A stretch of 64,000 nucleotides of DNA from Gaiellasilicea sp963765705 (GCA_963765705.1 CAVXXJ010000009.1:1-64000); one strand, 5' to 3'. Shown: positions 8,424 to 16,566, counted from the stretch's first letter. Notes: generated by a model not told the origin, from the letters alone. A program made the numbers and translations.

Positions 8424-9902
8424 TCATTCATCCTTGCCGTTCCGGGTCAGCGCGATGCGGCGTGCGACCGCATTGCCGGAGAGCGGCTCGACGTCGATCA
8501 GGTCGACGGTCTGGGCGACGCCATCGTCTCTGAATCGGACCTCGGCGAAGCCGACGTGTTGCTCGCCGATCGCGAACGGCCCTCCCGCGCCGACGGTTCC
8601 CCCGTCGACGAGGACGGTCGCCTCGCTTTGTTCGAGGTGCTGCGCGTGGTCGTGCCCGGTGAAGATCGCGAGCGGGGGATCGCCAGGCCCGACCGCTCGT
8701 AGGAGAGCGTGTGCGAGCCCGTGTTGGTGGACCAGCACGATCTGCGGGCGGCGCGGGAGTGCCTCGAACCAGGCAACGAAGTCGCGTTCTTCCTCGGCGC
8801 GCTGCTCCGGCGTTAGCTCGAGCGGGCGCCCACTCGTGAGTGCGCCGCGCCCCTCCAGCGGGTCGTCGTAGCCGGCGACCTCGAGCCCGTCGACGTCGAC
8901 GACCGTCGCGCCGTCCGTGGAGCCGTCGGGGAGAAGCCGGCCCTCGCGGGTGAGGACGACCACGCCGGCGCGCGCGAGTTCGCGCATGAGCGGGCGCGAG
9001 TCGTGGTTTCCGGACACTGCCACCACGTCGTGACTGAGGCGGCCGATCTCGGGGGCGAGGCGGCTCTCCAGCTCGGCGCCGAGGAGCGCGAGGTCGCCGA
9101 CCAGGAAGACCGTCTTCTCCCGCGCATACTCCTCAAGCACGGGCAGCACGAGCGCGTTCGAGTGGAGGTCAGACGCCACGACCACCGATGTTGCTGCGGT
9201 CTCGTCGACGCTGCTGGTCTCGCCTGCGAAGACGACGAGGTTGGCGAGCCCGGCGAGCGCCTCCTCGTACGACCTCGTGTAGCTCTCACCGGCGGTGAGT
9301 AGCTGCCCTGAGAAGTTGAGCAGCCTCGGTAGCTCGCTGCCGTGCGCGTAGAACGTCGGCCGCTCGAACGCCTCGTAGTCGATCGAGCGCAACGTTGCGC
9401 CGACGACGGCGCCATAGGTCAGCGGGGCCACCAGTCCCGCGAGGGCGCCGTAGGCGAGCCAGCGCCGCCGGTGGAGCACGGCGCCGATCATGCCGCCCGC
9501 GAGTAGACCGCCGACCAGGCCGCCCGCGATCCCGAGCAACGCAGACCGCAGTAGCGTGCGGCGGCCTACGCCGGCGAGGTCGTTGCGAATGCTCTCGAGT
9601 CTCGCTCGAGCGGCCGGGCCGGAACGTAGTGCCGCGCGTGCGTCGTCGCGATCGAGTGAACGAAAGCGGAGCTTGATCTCGACCGGCGCGGCGAAGGGCT
9701 CAGCTCGCACGCCCCAATCGACGATCGGCACGTAGACATCCACGCGCCCGTCGAGGGCAGGGACCGCCGTCACTCGCGCCGTGCCCAGAGCGAACGGCTC
9801 CACGGTGGTGGCGAAGGCGCGAATGGCGAGGTATCCCGAGGCGAGCGCTGACGCCGCACAGGCAAGGAAAAGAAGAGCGAACGTGACGACTCGCCAGCGC
9901 AC
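8424..9902 (-). CDS. Membrane-anchored metallophosphoesterase
   Basis: 492 residues. An N-terminal helix (VVTFALLFLACAASALASGYLAI) and a second hydrophobic pair near residues 130-180 anchor a C-terminal calcineurin-like phosphoesterase with the full metal set: ASDLHSN, LVGDLALLG, SGNHDS, HQHGLAHAL and GHDHAQHL. The catalytic domain probably faces the outside. The start is uncertain: GTG 9902 precedes the first helix, but there is no ribosome site. The substrate (nucleotide, phospholipid or phosphodiester) cannot be told from sequence. Confidence 0.85.
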   Translation of the reverse strand: MRWRVVTFALLFLACAASALASGYLAIRAFATTVEPFALGTARVTAVPALDGRVDVYVPIVDWGVRAEPFAAPVEIKLRFRSLDRDDARAALRSGPAARARLESIRNDLAGVGRRTLLRSALLGIAGGLVGGLLAGGMIGAVLHRRRWLAYGALAGLVAPLTYGAVVGATLRSIDYEAFERPTFYAHGSELPRLLNFSGQLLTAGESYTRSYEEALAGLANLVVFAGETSSVDETAATSVVVASDLHSNALVLPVLEEYAREKTVFLVGDLALLGAELESRLAPEIGRLSHDVVAVSGNHDSRPLMRELARAGVVVLTREGRLLPDGSTDGATVVDVDGLEVAGYDDPLEGRGALTSGRPLELTPEQRAEEERDFVAWFEALPRRPQIVLVHQHGLAHALLRAVGPGDPPLAIFTGHDHAQHLEQSEATVLVDGGTVGAGGPFAIGEQHVGFAEVRFRDDGVAQTVDLIDVEPLSGNAVARRIALTRNGKDE

Positions 9903-10073
9903 GGACGCAATCTTGACTGTCTGTTCGATTCCCGGCGCGCGACAGATGAATGGTGGAGCCCAGGGCCAGCCTTCCTTCGGCCGACGAGCCTGAGCGGGAG
10001 TAAACGAAGGGAGCCGTGTGCGAGCCGAACTCGAGGGCCTTACTTCGAGCGACTGGCCGGGCCTGGCCCGAGC

Positions 10074-10935
10074 GTGTGGGTTGTCGCCGGACGGTCGACG
10101 CCTACGAGCGAGCTGCTCGTCGGCGCGCTCCATGAGCGGGGTGGACGAGCGCAGTTGATCGAGCCTGCGCGGTTGACAACGTCGGCGCGCGAGAGTGACG
10201 TCGTCCTCGGCCGGCTGGACGTGAGGCAGACGTTGGACGGAGTCGAGGACGGCATCTGGGAGCTGCGCCGGGCTGGACGTCGCGGCACGCTTGTGTTCAA
10301 CTCTGCGCGCTCGCTCATTGCCTGCCATGACAAGCTGCAGACTGCCCTCAGGCTCGGGCGGCTGGGCGTTCCGCACCCAGCGACCTCGCACGTCGCCTGG
10401 GACATCCCGCTCGGGATCTCGAGTACCCGGTGGTCTTGAAGCCTCGTTTCGGCAGCTGGGGCGGTGACGTAGTGTTGTGTGAGTCGCGCCGGCAGCTCGG
10501 GCAGTGCTTGCGCCGCTTTCGCGAGCGCGCCTGGTTCCGCGGGCAGGGCCTCCTCGTGCAAGCGCTCATCCCGCCTGCCGGTTTCGACTGCGAGTCGTTG
10601 TTGCCCGCGGGCAGGTCGTGGGGGCGATCGAACGGGCGGCCGCGCCGGGTGAGTGGCGGACGAACATCGGTCTGGGCAGTTCGCGCCGGGCGATCGCGCC
10701 GACGGCGGAAGCGTGCGTGCTGGCGACCCACGCCGCGGCGGCAGTCGGCGGCGATGTCGTCGGTGTCGACCTCCTGCCCCTCGCGGACGGTCACTACGTC
10801 GTTCTCGAAGTGAACGGGGCGGTCGACTTTACATCCGACAATTCGCTTGCCGGCCGAGACGTCTTCGAGGAGGTGGCCAGCATCGTGGCGCGTGACGCGA
10901 GCGAGCTCCCGCTTCGCGCCACCGGCTCCGGTTGA
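10074..10935 (+). pseudogene. RimK/LysX-type ATP-grasp paralogue, two frameshifts
   Basis: A second copy of the 0.3-1.4 kb ATP-grasp protein. The first part (WVVAGRSTPTSELLVGAL...LGRLDVRQTLDGVEDG) runs from GTG 10074; the frame changes near 10435, where VLKPRFGSWGGDVVLCE continues in the next frame, and again near 10600, after which RVVVARGQVVGAIERA and VVGVDLLPLADGHYVVLEVN complete the domain. All ATP-grasp motifs survive at protein level and no stop codon interrupts them in the composite reading, so true inactivation versus sequence indels cannot be decided. Confidence 0.65.
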
Positions 10936-11192
10936 TCCGCGCCTGACTCGCGTCGCGCGTTCGGCATGAGCCTCGCCGGCCGGAGAAGATGGGGTCAACC
11001 ATGCATGGCGGACGTACAGCTCGAACGATGCGCTTCACGGGATGGAAGCAAGCGGCGCTTCGACCGGATACACCGTAGGCGTGGGCAACCGCTCCGAACC
11101 TGCCGCCCGCGGCGGTCGCCTGAGGCCGCACGTGCCCGCGAGCGCCCGTCAGTCCGCAAATGTACCCGTCTCGTACCCGCGAGCCTCGGATG
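10936..11192. other. Intergenic, no gene recognised
   Basis: No open frame with a ribosome site or recognisable product. It ends with the TGTACCCGTCTCGTACCCGC block (11161-11180), also found in similar form near 8.3 kb, just outside the tRNA-Thr-like arm. Confidence 0.4.
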
Positions 11193-11268
11193 TGGCGTCT
11201 GCGCAGACAACAAAAAAGGCCATTTGCAGGGTGTTTGTGAAGCCCTCTAACGGACTCGAACCGTTGAC
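11193..11268 (-). repeat. Right arm of the tRNA-Thr-end inverted repeat
   Basis: Reverse complement of 1-74. It contains the tRNA-Thr T-arm and acceptor strand plus about 45 bases of matching flank. It includes GTCTGCGCAGAC, a perfect 12-base palindrome. Confidence 0.7.
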
Positions 11269-11283
11269 CCCCTCCTTACCATT
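11241..11283 (-). tRNA. tRNA-Thr(GGT) 3'-half remnant, attachment-site-like
   Basis: On the minus strand the anticodon loop ATGGTAA, the variable region, T-arm and acceptor strand of tRNA-Thr(GGT) are present, but the 5' half is missing. It matches the intact gene at 16259-16331 over 43 bases with four differences, all in the T-stem and mutually compensating (AAC/GTT versus TCC/GGA). It lies in direct orientation to the intact gene, 5.0 kb away, as expected for the distal attachment site of an island inserted in that tRNA. Confidence 0.75.
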
Positions 11284-11601
11284 CAGGTTCTGACGAAGGA
11301 CGCGCGGGCACGCGCGGGCATCCACGGCCACGAAAGCCCCGCAAGCCGGACGGATCAGACGGCGAGACGTGACCCGCGCGTGGACGCGTGTGGCCGGGTT
11401 GAAGTTCCCTTCATGTTCCCTCGCTGTGGGCCAAGGTCAGGGTGGAGCAGTTGGTCGTGGCCGCGTGTTACCGACAACATGTGCGACGCCGCCGCCAGAG
11501 GACGGATTGTCAGGAAGCTGCGAACCGCGACCCACCAGGCCACATGTTGTGAAATTCATTGAGCTTGCCGACAGCGGTGCGCCACCGCCTCCGTCTGAGC
11601 G
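11284..11601. other. Intergenic with a 10-bp inverted repeat
   Basis: No gene is supported. ACAACATGTG (11474-11483) and CACATGTTGT (11541-11550) form a perfect but widely spaced inverted repeat (57-base gap), possibly a protein-binding pair or a remnant. Confidence 0.35.
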
Positions 11602-12051
11602 TTACGTGACATCGAAGCAGACCTGCCAGGCTTGGGGATAAGCACCCTTGTTCTGAACTATCCAGCGATAGACGTTGGCCGGCACACTGGCACTGTCCGC
11701 GCTGTTTGTGTATCCGCTCGCCTGGGTGGTTCCGTCCGTCTTCTTGACATACCAGTAGTAGGCCTCGCCGCTCGAGCCAGCGCCCCAGTTCCAATGGTTC
11801 GCGTAGTGAGCACCGGAGTCTGCATAGACGTTGGTGCCGTTGTAGCCTGTGGCTGGAACTCGGTCGCAACCCACGTCCATAGCGCTGGCTCCGACGGCGG
11901 GTAGGGAGGGTGGTGACGTCGTCCAGACGAAGTCACCGGGCTGGTAGGGCCGGACGGGGGTCACTGTCACAGTCCACGTTGACGTCGGCGGGGCGGGGTC
12001 GACGGCTGCCCACGAAAACGGGATCGCGACCAGAGCGTGTCGTCTGGCCAC
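11602..12051 (-). CDS. Hypothetical exported protein of the island
   Basis: 149 residues from GTG 12051. The body is rich in Trp, Tyr, Asn and Gly (TGYNGTNVYADSGAHYANHW, AYYWYVKKTDGTTQASGY, NVYRWIVQNKGAYPQAW) with two late cysteines, typical of extracellular beta proteins. The N-terminus (ARRHALVAIPFSWAAV) is only a weak signal sequence and the start may be wrong. No family is recognised. It is divergent from the sigma-factor gene and may share its promoter region. Confidence 0.45.
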   Translation of the reverse strand: MARRHALVAIPFSWAAVDPAPPTSTWTVTVTPVRPYQPGDFVWTTSPPSLPAVGASAMDVGCDRVPATGYNGTNVYADSGAHYANHWNWGAGSSGEAYYWYVKKTDGTTQASGYTNSADSASVPANVYRWIVQNKGAYPQAWQVCFDVT

Positions 12052-12147
12052 CGTCGCGGCTGGGCGCCCGCTGACGTCAACGGCGTCTGCTGCCTCACAC
12101 ACGCGATGCCGGTAAACAAACCTGATGCCGCAGAGCGTCCAATAGAT

Positions 12148-12657
12148 ATGAGCCAGACTGTGCAGGTTCTCGATGATCTCGAGAGCGTCTACCGCTTGTA
12201 CCTCCACCGATTCATCCGGCTTGCCGAGTCGATCACCGGTGATGTCGAGCTCGCGCGCGATGCGGTTCAGGATGGGTTCGCGCAGGCTCTTCACCATCGC
12301 CGAACGTTCCGCGGGGACAGCGCCCTATCGACGTGGGTTGGAGCGTGTGTCGTCCGCGCTGCTCTCAGCTCAAGCCGCCGTGGTCGGAGCGGTTCTGAGG
12401 CAGCTGAAGACACCGTTATCGGCTCAGGGCTGGACGCACCAGACGGCGTATCAGGAGGTGTGCAGATGGCGGTCGCGACCCTTCCGGAACGACAAAGACT
12501 TGCGCTGTTTCTCCGCTACTACGCCGACTTCGACTACCGCCAGATCGCGGCCATCCTCGAAGTCGAGATCGGAACGGTGTCGGCGACGCTCCATAAGGCG
12601 CACGCTGCGCTACGCGCGGCACTGACGACGGAGGTGACAACCAATGACCGCTCGTGA
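12148..12657 (+). CDS. ECF-type RNA polymerase sigma factor
   Basis: 169 residues. Region 2 (LYLHRFIRLAESITGDVELA, DAVQDGFAQALHHRRTF, STWVGACVVRAAL) and region 4 (LPERQRLALFLRYYADFDYR, IAAILEVEIGTVSATLHKAH) are both complete, with a short linker. The start is ATG 12148 (MSQTV) or ATG 12106 (MPVNK); neither has a ribosome site. The downstream gene overlaps by 14 bases and encodes a single-span membrane protein, the usual place of an anti-sigma factor. Targets are likely to include the island's secreted proteins. Confidence 0.9.
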   Translation: MSQTVQVLDDLESVYRLYLHRFIRLAESITGDVELARDAVQDGFAQALHHRRTFRGDSALSTWVGACVVRAALSSSRRGRSGSEAAEDTVIGSGLDAPDGVSGGVQMAVATLPERQRLALFLRYYADFDYRQIAAILEVEIGTVSATLHKAHAALRAALTTEVTTNDRS

Positions 12658-13411
12658 CCCGGTGGTGCAGACGGCGCTCGAAGAGATCGTCCCGCTTCGC
12701 CTCGATGAGCCGTACGACTGGCCGGCCGTTCTCGCACGTGCTGGTCAGGTTGCCGCGCCTCTGAAGGAAGTTGTGGCCACGCCTGCGGCGGACAGCATCC
12801 GCAGTGGGGGTCGACGGTTCCCCTTCCAGGGACCGAGGATTGCAGTGGCGGCGATCAGTGCGACCGTGATCCTCGCGCTCCCGCTGCTTGCGTTCGCGGC
12901 CACACAAGGGTGGTGGTTTGACCGCGCCGACGAGCAGCGGCGCGGCGGCGTCGTCGAGGTAGCCCACGGCATGTGGTCTGGGCGGCCATGGACAATGACC
13001 GCCCACCTGAGCGCACATGACGTTTGCTTCGCCATGACCCCAGGCGGTGAGAGGAACGTCGTCGGCGAGGGCGCCGGGATGACATGCGTTCCGCTCGCAG
13101 CGTTCCAAGCCACCGACTCCGCACCCCGCATCGGTTACCTAGCCGGCTTCTCCCCAGACTTCCCTGACTTCGTTGCGGGTGTTGTCGTCCAAGCTGCGGT
13201 CGAGGTCAAGGTAGCCCTGTCGTCCGGCACGTCGCTGAGGCTGCCGGTCGTCCCGGCGCCAGAGGAACTCGGGGCAAAGGTTTCGTTCTTCGCGACCGAG
13301 CTTCCGTGCCAGGCACAGGTGTCACGCATTACAGCCCTGGATTCGGCGGACGCCACAGTTGCCGAGGTCAAGCCGCGTCAATGGCGCAATTTTCGCCACG
13401 GCGCCTGCTGA
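12644..13411 (+). CDS. Membrane protein, probable anti-sigma partner
   Basis: 255 residues: a ~65-residue cytoplasmic part, one helix (IAVAAISATVILALPLLAFA) and an extracellular domain with paired cysteines (HDVCFAMTP, GAGMTCVPL) and FVAGVVVQAAVEVKVAL. It overlaps the ECF gene by 14 bases. No zinc anti-sigma HxxxCxxC motif is seen, so the anti-sigma role is inferred from position and topology. The extracellular part looks related to the secreted proteins at 13.95 and 15.23 kb. Confidence 0.65.
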   Translation: MTARDPVVQTALEEIVPLRLDEPYDWPAVLARAGQVAAPLKEVVATPAADSIRSGGRRFPFQGPRIAVAAISATVILALPLLAFAATQGWWFDRADEQRRGGVVEVAHGMWSGRPWTMTAHLSAHDVCFAMTPGGERNVVGEGAGMTCVPLAAFQATDSAPRIGYLAGFSPDFPDFVAGVVVQAAVEVKVALSSGTSLRLPVVPAPEELGAKVSFFATELPCQAQVSRITALDSADATVAEVKPRQWRNFRHGAC

Positions 13412-13528
13412 CGTGCCCGACCCGGCTGATCTCAAGGATGAAAGCGTTACTTCTCGCTCCATCAAGCGACCAACATGCACTGGGTCGCTGACGGCCGGCG
13501 ACGGAAGCTCGTTTCACGAGGAGGAGGC

Positions 13529-13942
13529 ATGAGAACACGCTCGCGCAGCCAACTCGGTCGGCCCGCTGCGGTCTTCATCGCATCGCTGGCAGCAACGCTT
13601 GCTCTTGCTGTCCCAGCTGCGTGGGCCGTCGGCTGGGAAACGATCGGGCCGGCAGGAGTCTTGCTCGGGCCAGCGAGTGGAGTCTCGACTGGCAGTCCCG
13701 CCTTCTCGAGCAACCGCCGTCTTTATCAGACGCAGCCGGTGCCGTCGACGGCGCCGCTGCTGACTCAGCAGTACAACTTCCCCGACGGGTCGCTATACCA
13801 ACGTTCGTTCGTCGCCTGGAACGATGGAACGCCCGTCTATTGGAATGTTGACGGCGGTAACAAGTACGCCATCTGCGGCAACCAAAGCACGACATCGGAT
13901 GCGCAGCGAACCATCACATGCCAGCGGTACTCAACTACATAG
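13529..13942 (+). CDS. Secreted hypothetical protein
   Basis: 137 residues beginning MRTRSRSQLGRPAAVF, with a clear signal peptide (AVFIASLAATLALAVPAAWA) and a mature part containing two cysteines (YAICGNQ, ITCQRY) and aromatic beta-rich sequence. ATG 13529 follows GAGGAGG at ideal distance. No family is recognised. It is the first of several exported proteins in the same direction after the sigma/anti-sigma pair. Confidence 0.65.
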   Translation: MRTRSRSQLGRPAAVFIASLAATLALAVPAAWAVGWETIGPAGVLLGPASGVSTGSPAFSSNRRLYQTQPVPSTAPLLTQQYNFPDGSLYQRSFVAWNDGTPVYWNVDGGNKYAICGNQSTTSDAQRTITCQRYSTT

Positions 13943-13950
13943 GAGGGAAA

Positions 13951-14757
13951 GTGAAGACCCTTCGCAGCGCACTCTTGGGCGTGATCGTTGCACTCGCCGG
14001 CGTCGTTGGATTGGCGAGCTATGGAGGCGCCGCTTCTGGATCGCCTCGGCTTGGCGCGCCGGTGACTTCGGCTGTCTCGTTCACGAAGACAGCTGATCCC
14101 GTGCGAGCGGACGAAGCAGCGGGCGTTCGGGCCCAGTTCGCGCTGCTGACCGATCACGCGGTCAGCCCCCCGGCTGTCGTCGACACTGCGTCGATCCGCA
14201 GCGTGGGCCGTTCATCGTTCATCGCCAAGCGAAACGATGGCAGCGTCTGCCTGTCGCAGCGCGCGACGCTTGCCTGTTACGTCGGTTTCGAGCGGGGCGG
14301 GATCTCGACATCCATCGGTGATGGCCGAACATACGACTCACCCGAAGCGCCGTTTCAGGTGGTTGTCGACGGTATTGCCCGGGACGGGGTCCGTAGCGTT
14401 ACGTTCGAGCTGAACGACGGGACGAGCGCAACCGCCCCGGTAACCGACAACGCATTCGCGTTGACGATCGCGGGCCACCTCGCCAACGACCTCGTCGGTT
14501 ACACCGTAGCCACGAACGCTGGCACGGTGAGCCGGGTCTACGCGGACGGCCAGTTCCCAGCTCCGGACGCTCCGTTCAACCCTGGTCGACGATTGACTCG
14601 CAACGTGGGAGCGAGTCCGGGGCCTCGCCTCCACCGTTACCTCGGCTTCGAACTTAGTCCACCGCTTCCCGAACGCGAGTGGGAGCGGAGGGTCATGGTC
14701 TCCACGACCAGCTCTCCGAGACGTTGTTACTTCTTGTGTCTTCCATCGACTCCCTGA
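13951..14757 (+). CDS. Secreted hypothetical protein, C..C / PV domain
   Basis: 268 residues from GTG 13951, which directly follows AGGAGGGAAA. A signal peptide (LLGVIVALAGVVGLASYGG) precedes a domain with VCLSQRATLACYV and QVVVDGIARDGVRSVTFEL followed by TAPVTDNAF. The same order (two cysteines, then an amphipathic strand with VxxV, then a PV strand) appears in the probable anti-sigma protein and in the 15.23-kb protein. The last ~50 residues are Arg/Pro rich and dissimilar, so the end may be altered. Function unknown. Confidence 0.6.
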   Translation: MKTLRSALLGVIVALAGVVGLASYGGAASGSPRLGAPVTSAVSFTKTADPVRADEAAGVRAQFALLTDHAVSPPAVVDTASIRSVGRSSFIAKRNDGSVCLSQRATLACYVGFERGGISTSIGDGRTYDSPEAPFQVVVDGIARDGVRSVTFELNDGTSATAPVTDNAFALTIAGHLANDLVGYTVATNAGTVSRVYADGQFPAPDAPFNPGRRLTRNVGASPGPRLHRYLGFELSPPLPEREWERRVMVSTTSSPRRCYFLCLPSTP

Positions 14758-14794
14758 GTGGAATCGAGTTCGCTACGCGTCAGACAGGGGGAAC

Positions 14795-15214
14795 ATGGTG
14801 GACAGTAGTGATCGTTCCGCAACGTCGAGGAGCGGTAGACGAGCCGGCCGTCTCTTCATCTTGATCTCTGTGCTGCTCGTAGTCTTGCCACCGGCCGCGG
14901 CGCTGGGATGGACGCAGTACCGCTACGGACAAGGGACGTACGACTATGAGTCGCTCATCATTGAATCAACGTCGGGATTTCTCGAGCGCGAGTACAACGG
15001 CGCCTATCGCTCCGGAGGTTGCGCGGGTGGAGTCTGGGAAGTCCAGTACCGGGTGAGCCCAGGCGGTTACGCGAACATCACCTCGCGCAACGAAACGCAG
15101 TGTGACCCCACGGAGATCGGCGCTACGGTCGGGCCACGCCGCGCCTGGTGCGAGAAGCACGGGTCGGCGCTCGCCGCGCCCGGCCCCTACAACTGCGACA
15201 CGACGCTGCCATGA
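14795..15214 (+). CDS. Secreted hypothetical protein
   Basis: 139 residues. A twin-basic N-terminus and hydrophobic segment (LFILISVLLVVLPPAAALGW) form a signal or anchor; the mature part is Tyr/Gly rich with four cysteines (GGCAGG, ETQCDP, AWCEKHG, YNCDTT), suggesting two disulphides. ATG 14795 follows GGGGGAAC. The stop overlaps an ATG of the next frame, suggesting coupled translation. No family is recognised. Confidence 0.6.
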   Translation: MVDSSDRSATSRSGRRAGRLFILISVLLVVLPPAAALGWTQYRYGQGTYDYESLIIESTSGFLEREYNGAYRSGGCAGGVWEVQYRVSPGGYANITSRNETQCDPTEIGATVGPRRAWCEKHGSALAAPGPYNCDTTLP

Positions 15215-15228
15215 AAGGAAAGAGGACG

Positions 15229-15864
15229 ATGAGAAGTAGGGGTCTGAATCGATTGGTTGTCATAGCCGCCGCGGCTACGGTCGGCGTTCTTCTTGCGAGC
15301 TTGGTTTGGGATGCCAAGCACGGCGAGGAAGCCGGAGCCATCGAACTGCCGGCAGTGGCCGAACAGATGCGAGTGTTCGCATCTGCTCCAGTGGCATTGG
15401 AGGATGTTCCCGAGGTCGTTGAGAAGGCGGAACGTCGGCTTCCTGCCAGAGCCGGGCACGGCTCTGCCATGCCCGGTCAAGTTCGTCGGCTAGGGCGCGA
15501 TCTCGGGCAGAACGGCGTGGCCGCCTTCGCCTTTCCGACGACCGGGGGAGCCGTCTGCATCCTCGTCGCCGAAGCGACCTACGCCGCAACCTGCGTCGAC
15601 TCGTTCGAGCGCAGGTCAGGCAACGTGCGCTGGATGATCTACTCAGGTGAGAGCAGCCCCCAGACGGTCGCCGGGCTTGCCTCCAACACCGTTGCCAACG
15701 TGAAGGTGGTCGTCGACGGAGCGATTGAGGAAGCCCGCCTGGCGGACAACCTCTTCTTCTGGCAAAGCGAGAACGACGCGGTCGCGCGCGAGGCGATCGA
15801 GGCCCTCCTCGTTACGCAGAGCGATGGCGCGCAGGTTCGCGTCAATCTCGACTTCCGACGCTAG
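15229..15864 (+). CDS. Exported hypothetical protein, paralogue of 13.95-kb protein
   Basis: 211 residues from ATG 15229 after GGAAAGAGG (ATG 15211, overlapping the previous stop, is also possible). A signal anchor (LVVIAAAATVGVLLASLVW) precedes GGAVCILVAEATYAATCV and TVAGLASNTVANVKVVV, with a late LADNLFFW. This strand order matches the 13.95-kb protein and the membrane partner of the ECF factor, so the island appears to encode a small family. Confidence 0.6.
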   Translation: MRSRGLNRLVVIAAAATVGVLLASLVWDAKHGEEAGAIELPAVAEQMRVFASAPVALEDVPEVVEKAERRLPARAGHGSAMPGQVRRLGRDLGQNGVAAFAFPTTGGAVCILVAEATYAATCVDSFERRSGNVRWMIYSGESSPQTVAGLASNTVANVKVVVDGAIEEARLADNLFFWQSENDAVAREAIEALLVTQSDGAQVRVNLDFRR

Positions 15865-15872
15865 CCGACCTC

Positions 15873-16325
15873 ATGAGAGTTCTCGCTCGCTTGGGAGATA
15901 AGCGAGCGAGAACTCTCTCACTCATGGAGTCTGGAGAGCCGCCCTGGAAGCGTGTCTTCGCGCCGGCCGCCTCAGAAGCGGGACTCTCGGCCTTTCGTCC
16001 GTACGACCTTCGGCACTCTCTCGTCTCGCTCCTGATCGCCGACGGTAGGAGCGTCGTCGAGATCGCGAAGCAGGCCGGTCATTCGCCGACTATGGCCTTG
16101 GCGACGTATGGGCACGTCATCGGGGAGCTAGAAGGGACCGACAGGCGACCCGCAGCCGAGGTCATCCGTGCTGCCCGTGACGAGCTTGTTCCCTTGATGT
16201 CTCCTCTCCGCCGATCGACGCACCGGTCGGAGATCAGAAAGTCCCTGGAAAACACAGAAGCCCTCTTCCGGACTCGAACCGGAGACCCCCTCCTTACCAT
16301 GGAGGTGCTCTACCAACTGAGCTAA
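15873..16325 (+). pseudogene. Tyrosine recombinase (integrase) C-terminal fragment
   Basis: Only the catalytic end of a phage-type integrase remains: RPYDLRHSLVSLLIADG (Arg-x-x-His), KQAGHSPTMALATYGHVIGE (His, and the nucleophilic Tyr). The N-terminal core-binding domain and the first catalytic arginine are absent; the frame begins inside the 18-bp hairpin. It runs antisense through tRNA-Thr, the expected place of an island integrase beside its target. The element is therefore probably immobile. Confidence 0.85.
15875..15917. terminator. Perfect 18-bp hairpin before the integrase stub
   Basis: GAGAGTTCTCGCTCGCTT (15875-15892) and its exact complement (15900-15917) flank a 7-base loop. There is no T-run, so it may be a terminator without a U-tract, a recombination footprint or a protein site. 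It lies directly after the last secreted-protein gene and overlaps the only start available to the recombinase fragment. Confidence 0.55.
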
Positions 16326-16331
16326 GAGGGC
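16259..16331 (-). tRNA. tRNA-Thr(GGT)
   Basis: A complete cloverleaf on the minus strand: acceptor GCCCTCT/AGAGGGC, D-arm AGCTCAGTTGGTAGAGC, anticodon arm CCTCC-ATGGTAA-GGAGG (anticodon GGT) and T-arm TCCGG-TTCGAGT-CCGGA. No CCA is encoded. It is the integration target of the 11.2-16.3 kb island. Confidence 0.95.
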
Positions 16332-16389
16332 GAGACCGCCGCAGTCTAGCCGCCGGCAACAACCATCTTGTCGCGGGTGCGTAGCGACC

Positions 16390-16462
16390 TTCTTTAGCGA
16401 GCCCCGAGCTCGACCCACGCAGCTTCAGGGGTCTTGGCGCGGATCGGGATCCGGCGGCCACA
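16390..16462 (+). repeat. Degenerate copy of the tRNA-trailing repeat
   Basis: GCTTCAGGGGTCTTGGCGCG followed by GGATCGGGATCC resembles block A plus hairpin of the repeat at 16475-16548, but the 5' half has diverged. It lies between tRNA-Thr and the intact copy. Confidence 0.4.
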
Positions 16463-16474
16463 ACCCACTTGATA

Positions 16475-16548
16475 GAGCGAGCCCGGGAGCGAAGCGACCC
16501 TTCAGGGGTCTTGCGCGACGCGTGATCCGCTTCCGCGGATCACGCGTC
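16475..16548 (+). repeat. tRNA-trailing hairpin repeat, copy 1
   Basis: Block A (16475-16516, containing GGGAGCGAAGCGACCCTTCA and GGGGTCTTGCGC) is followed by a perfect 14-bp hairpin, GACGCGTGATCCGC-TTCC-GCGGATCACGCGTC (16517-16548). It lies 18 bases beyond the 3' end of the minus-strand tRNA-Tyr, so in tRNA sense it reads tRNA, hairpin, block A. Three more copies lie near 55.5-56.1 kb. Confidence 0.8.
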
Positions 16549-16566
16549 ATGCGACGGAAGAAACAG

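Noticed and set aside
11284..16325. The tRNA-Thr island as a prophage
   Set aside because: No capsid, terminase, portal or lysis genes are visible; only an integrase stub and a sigma-factor cassette.
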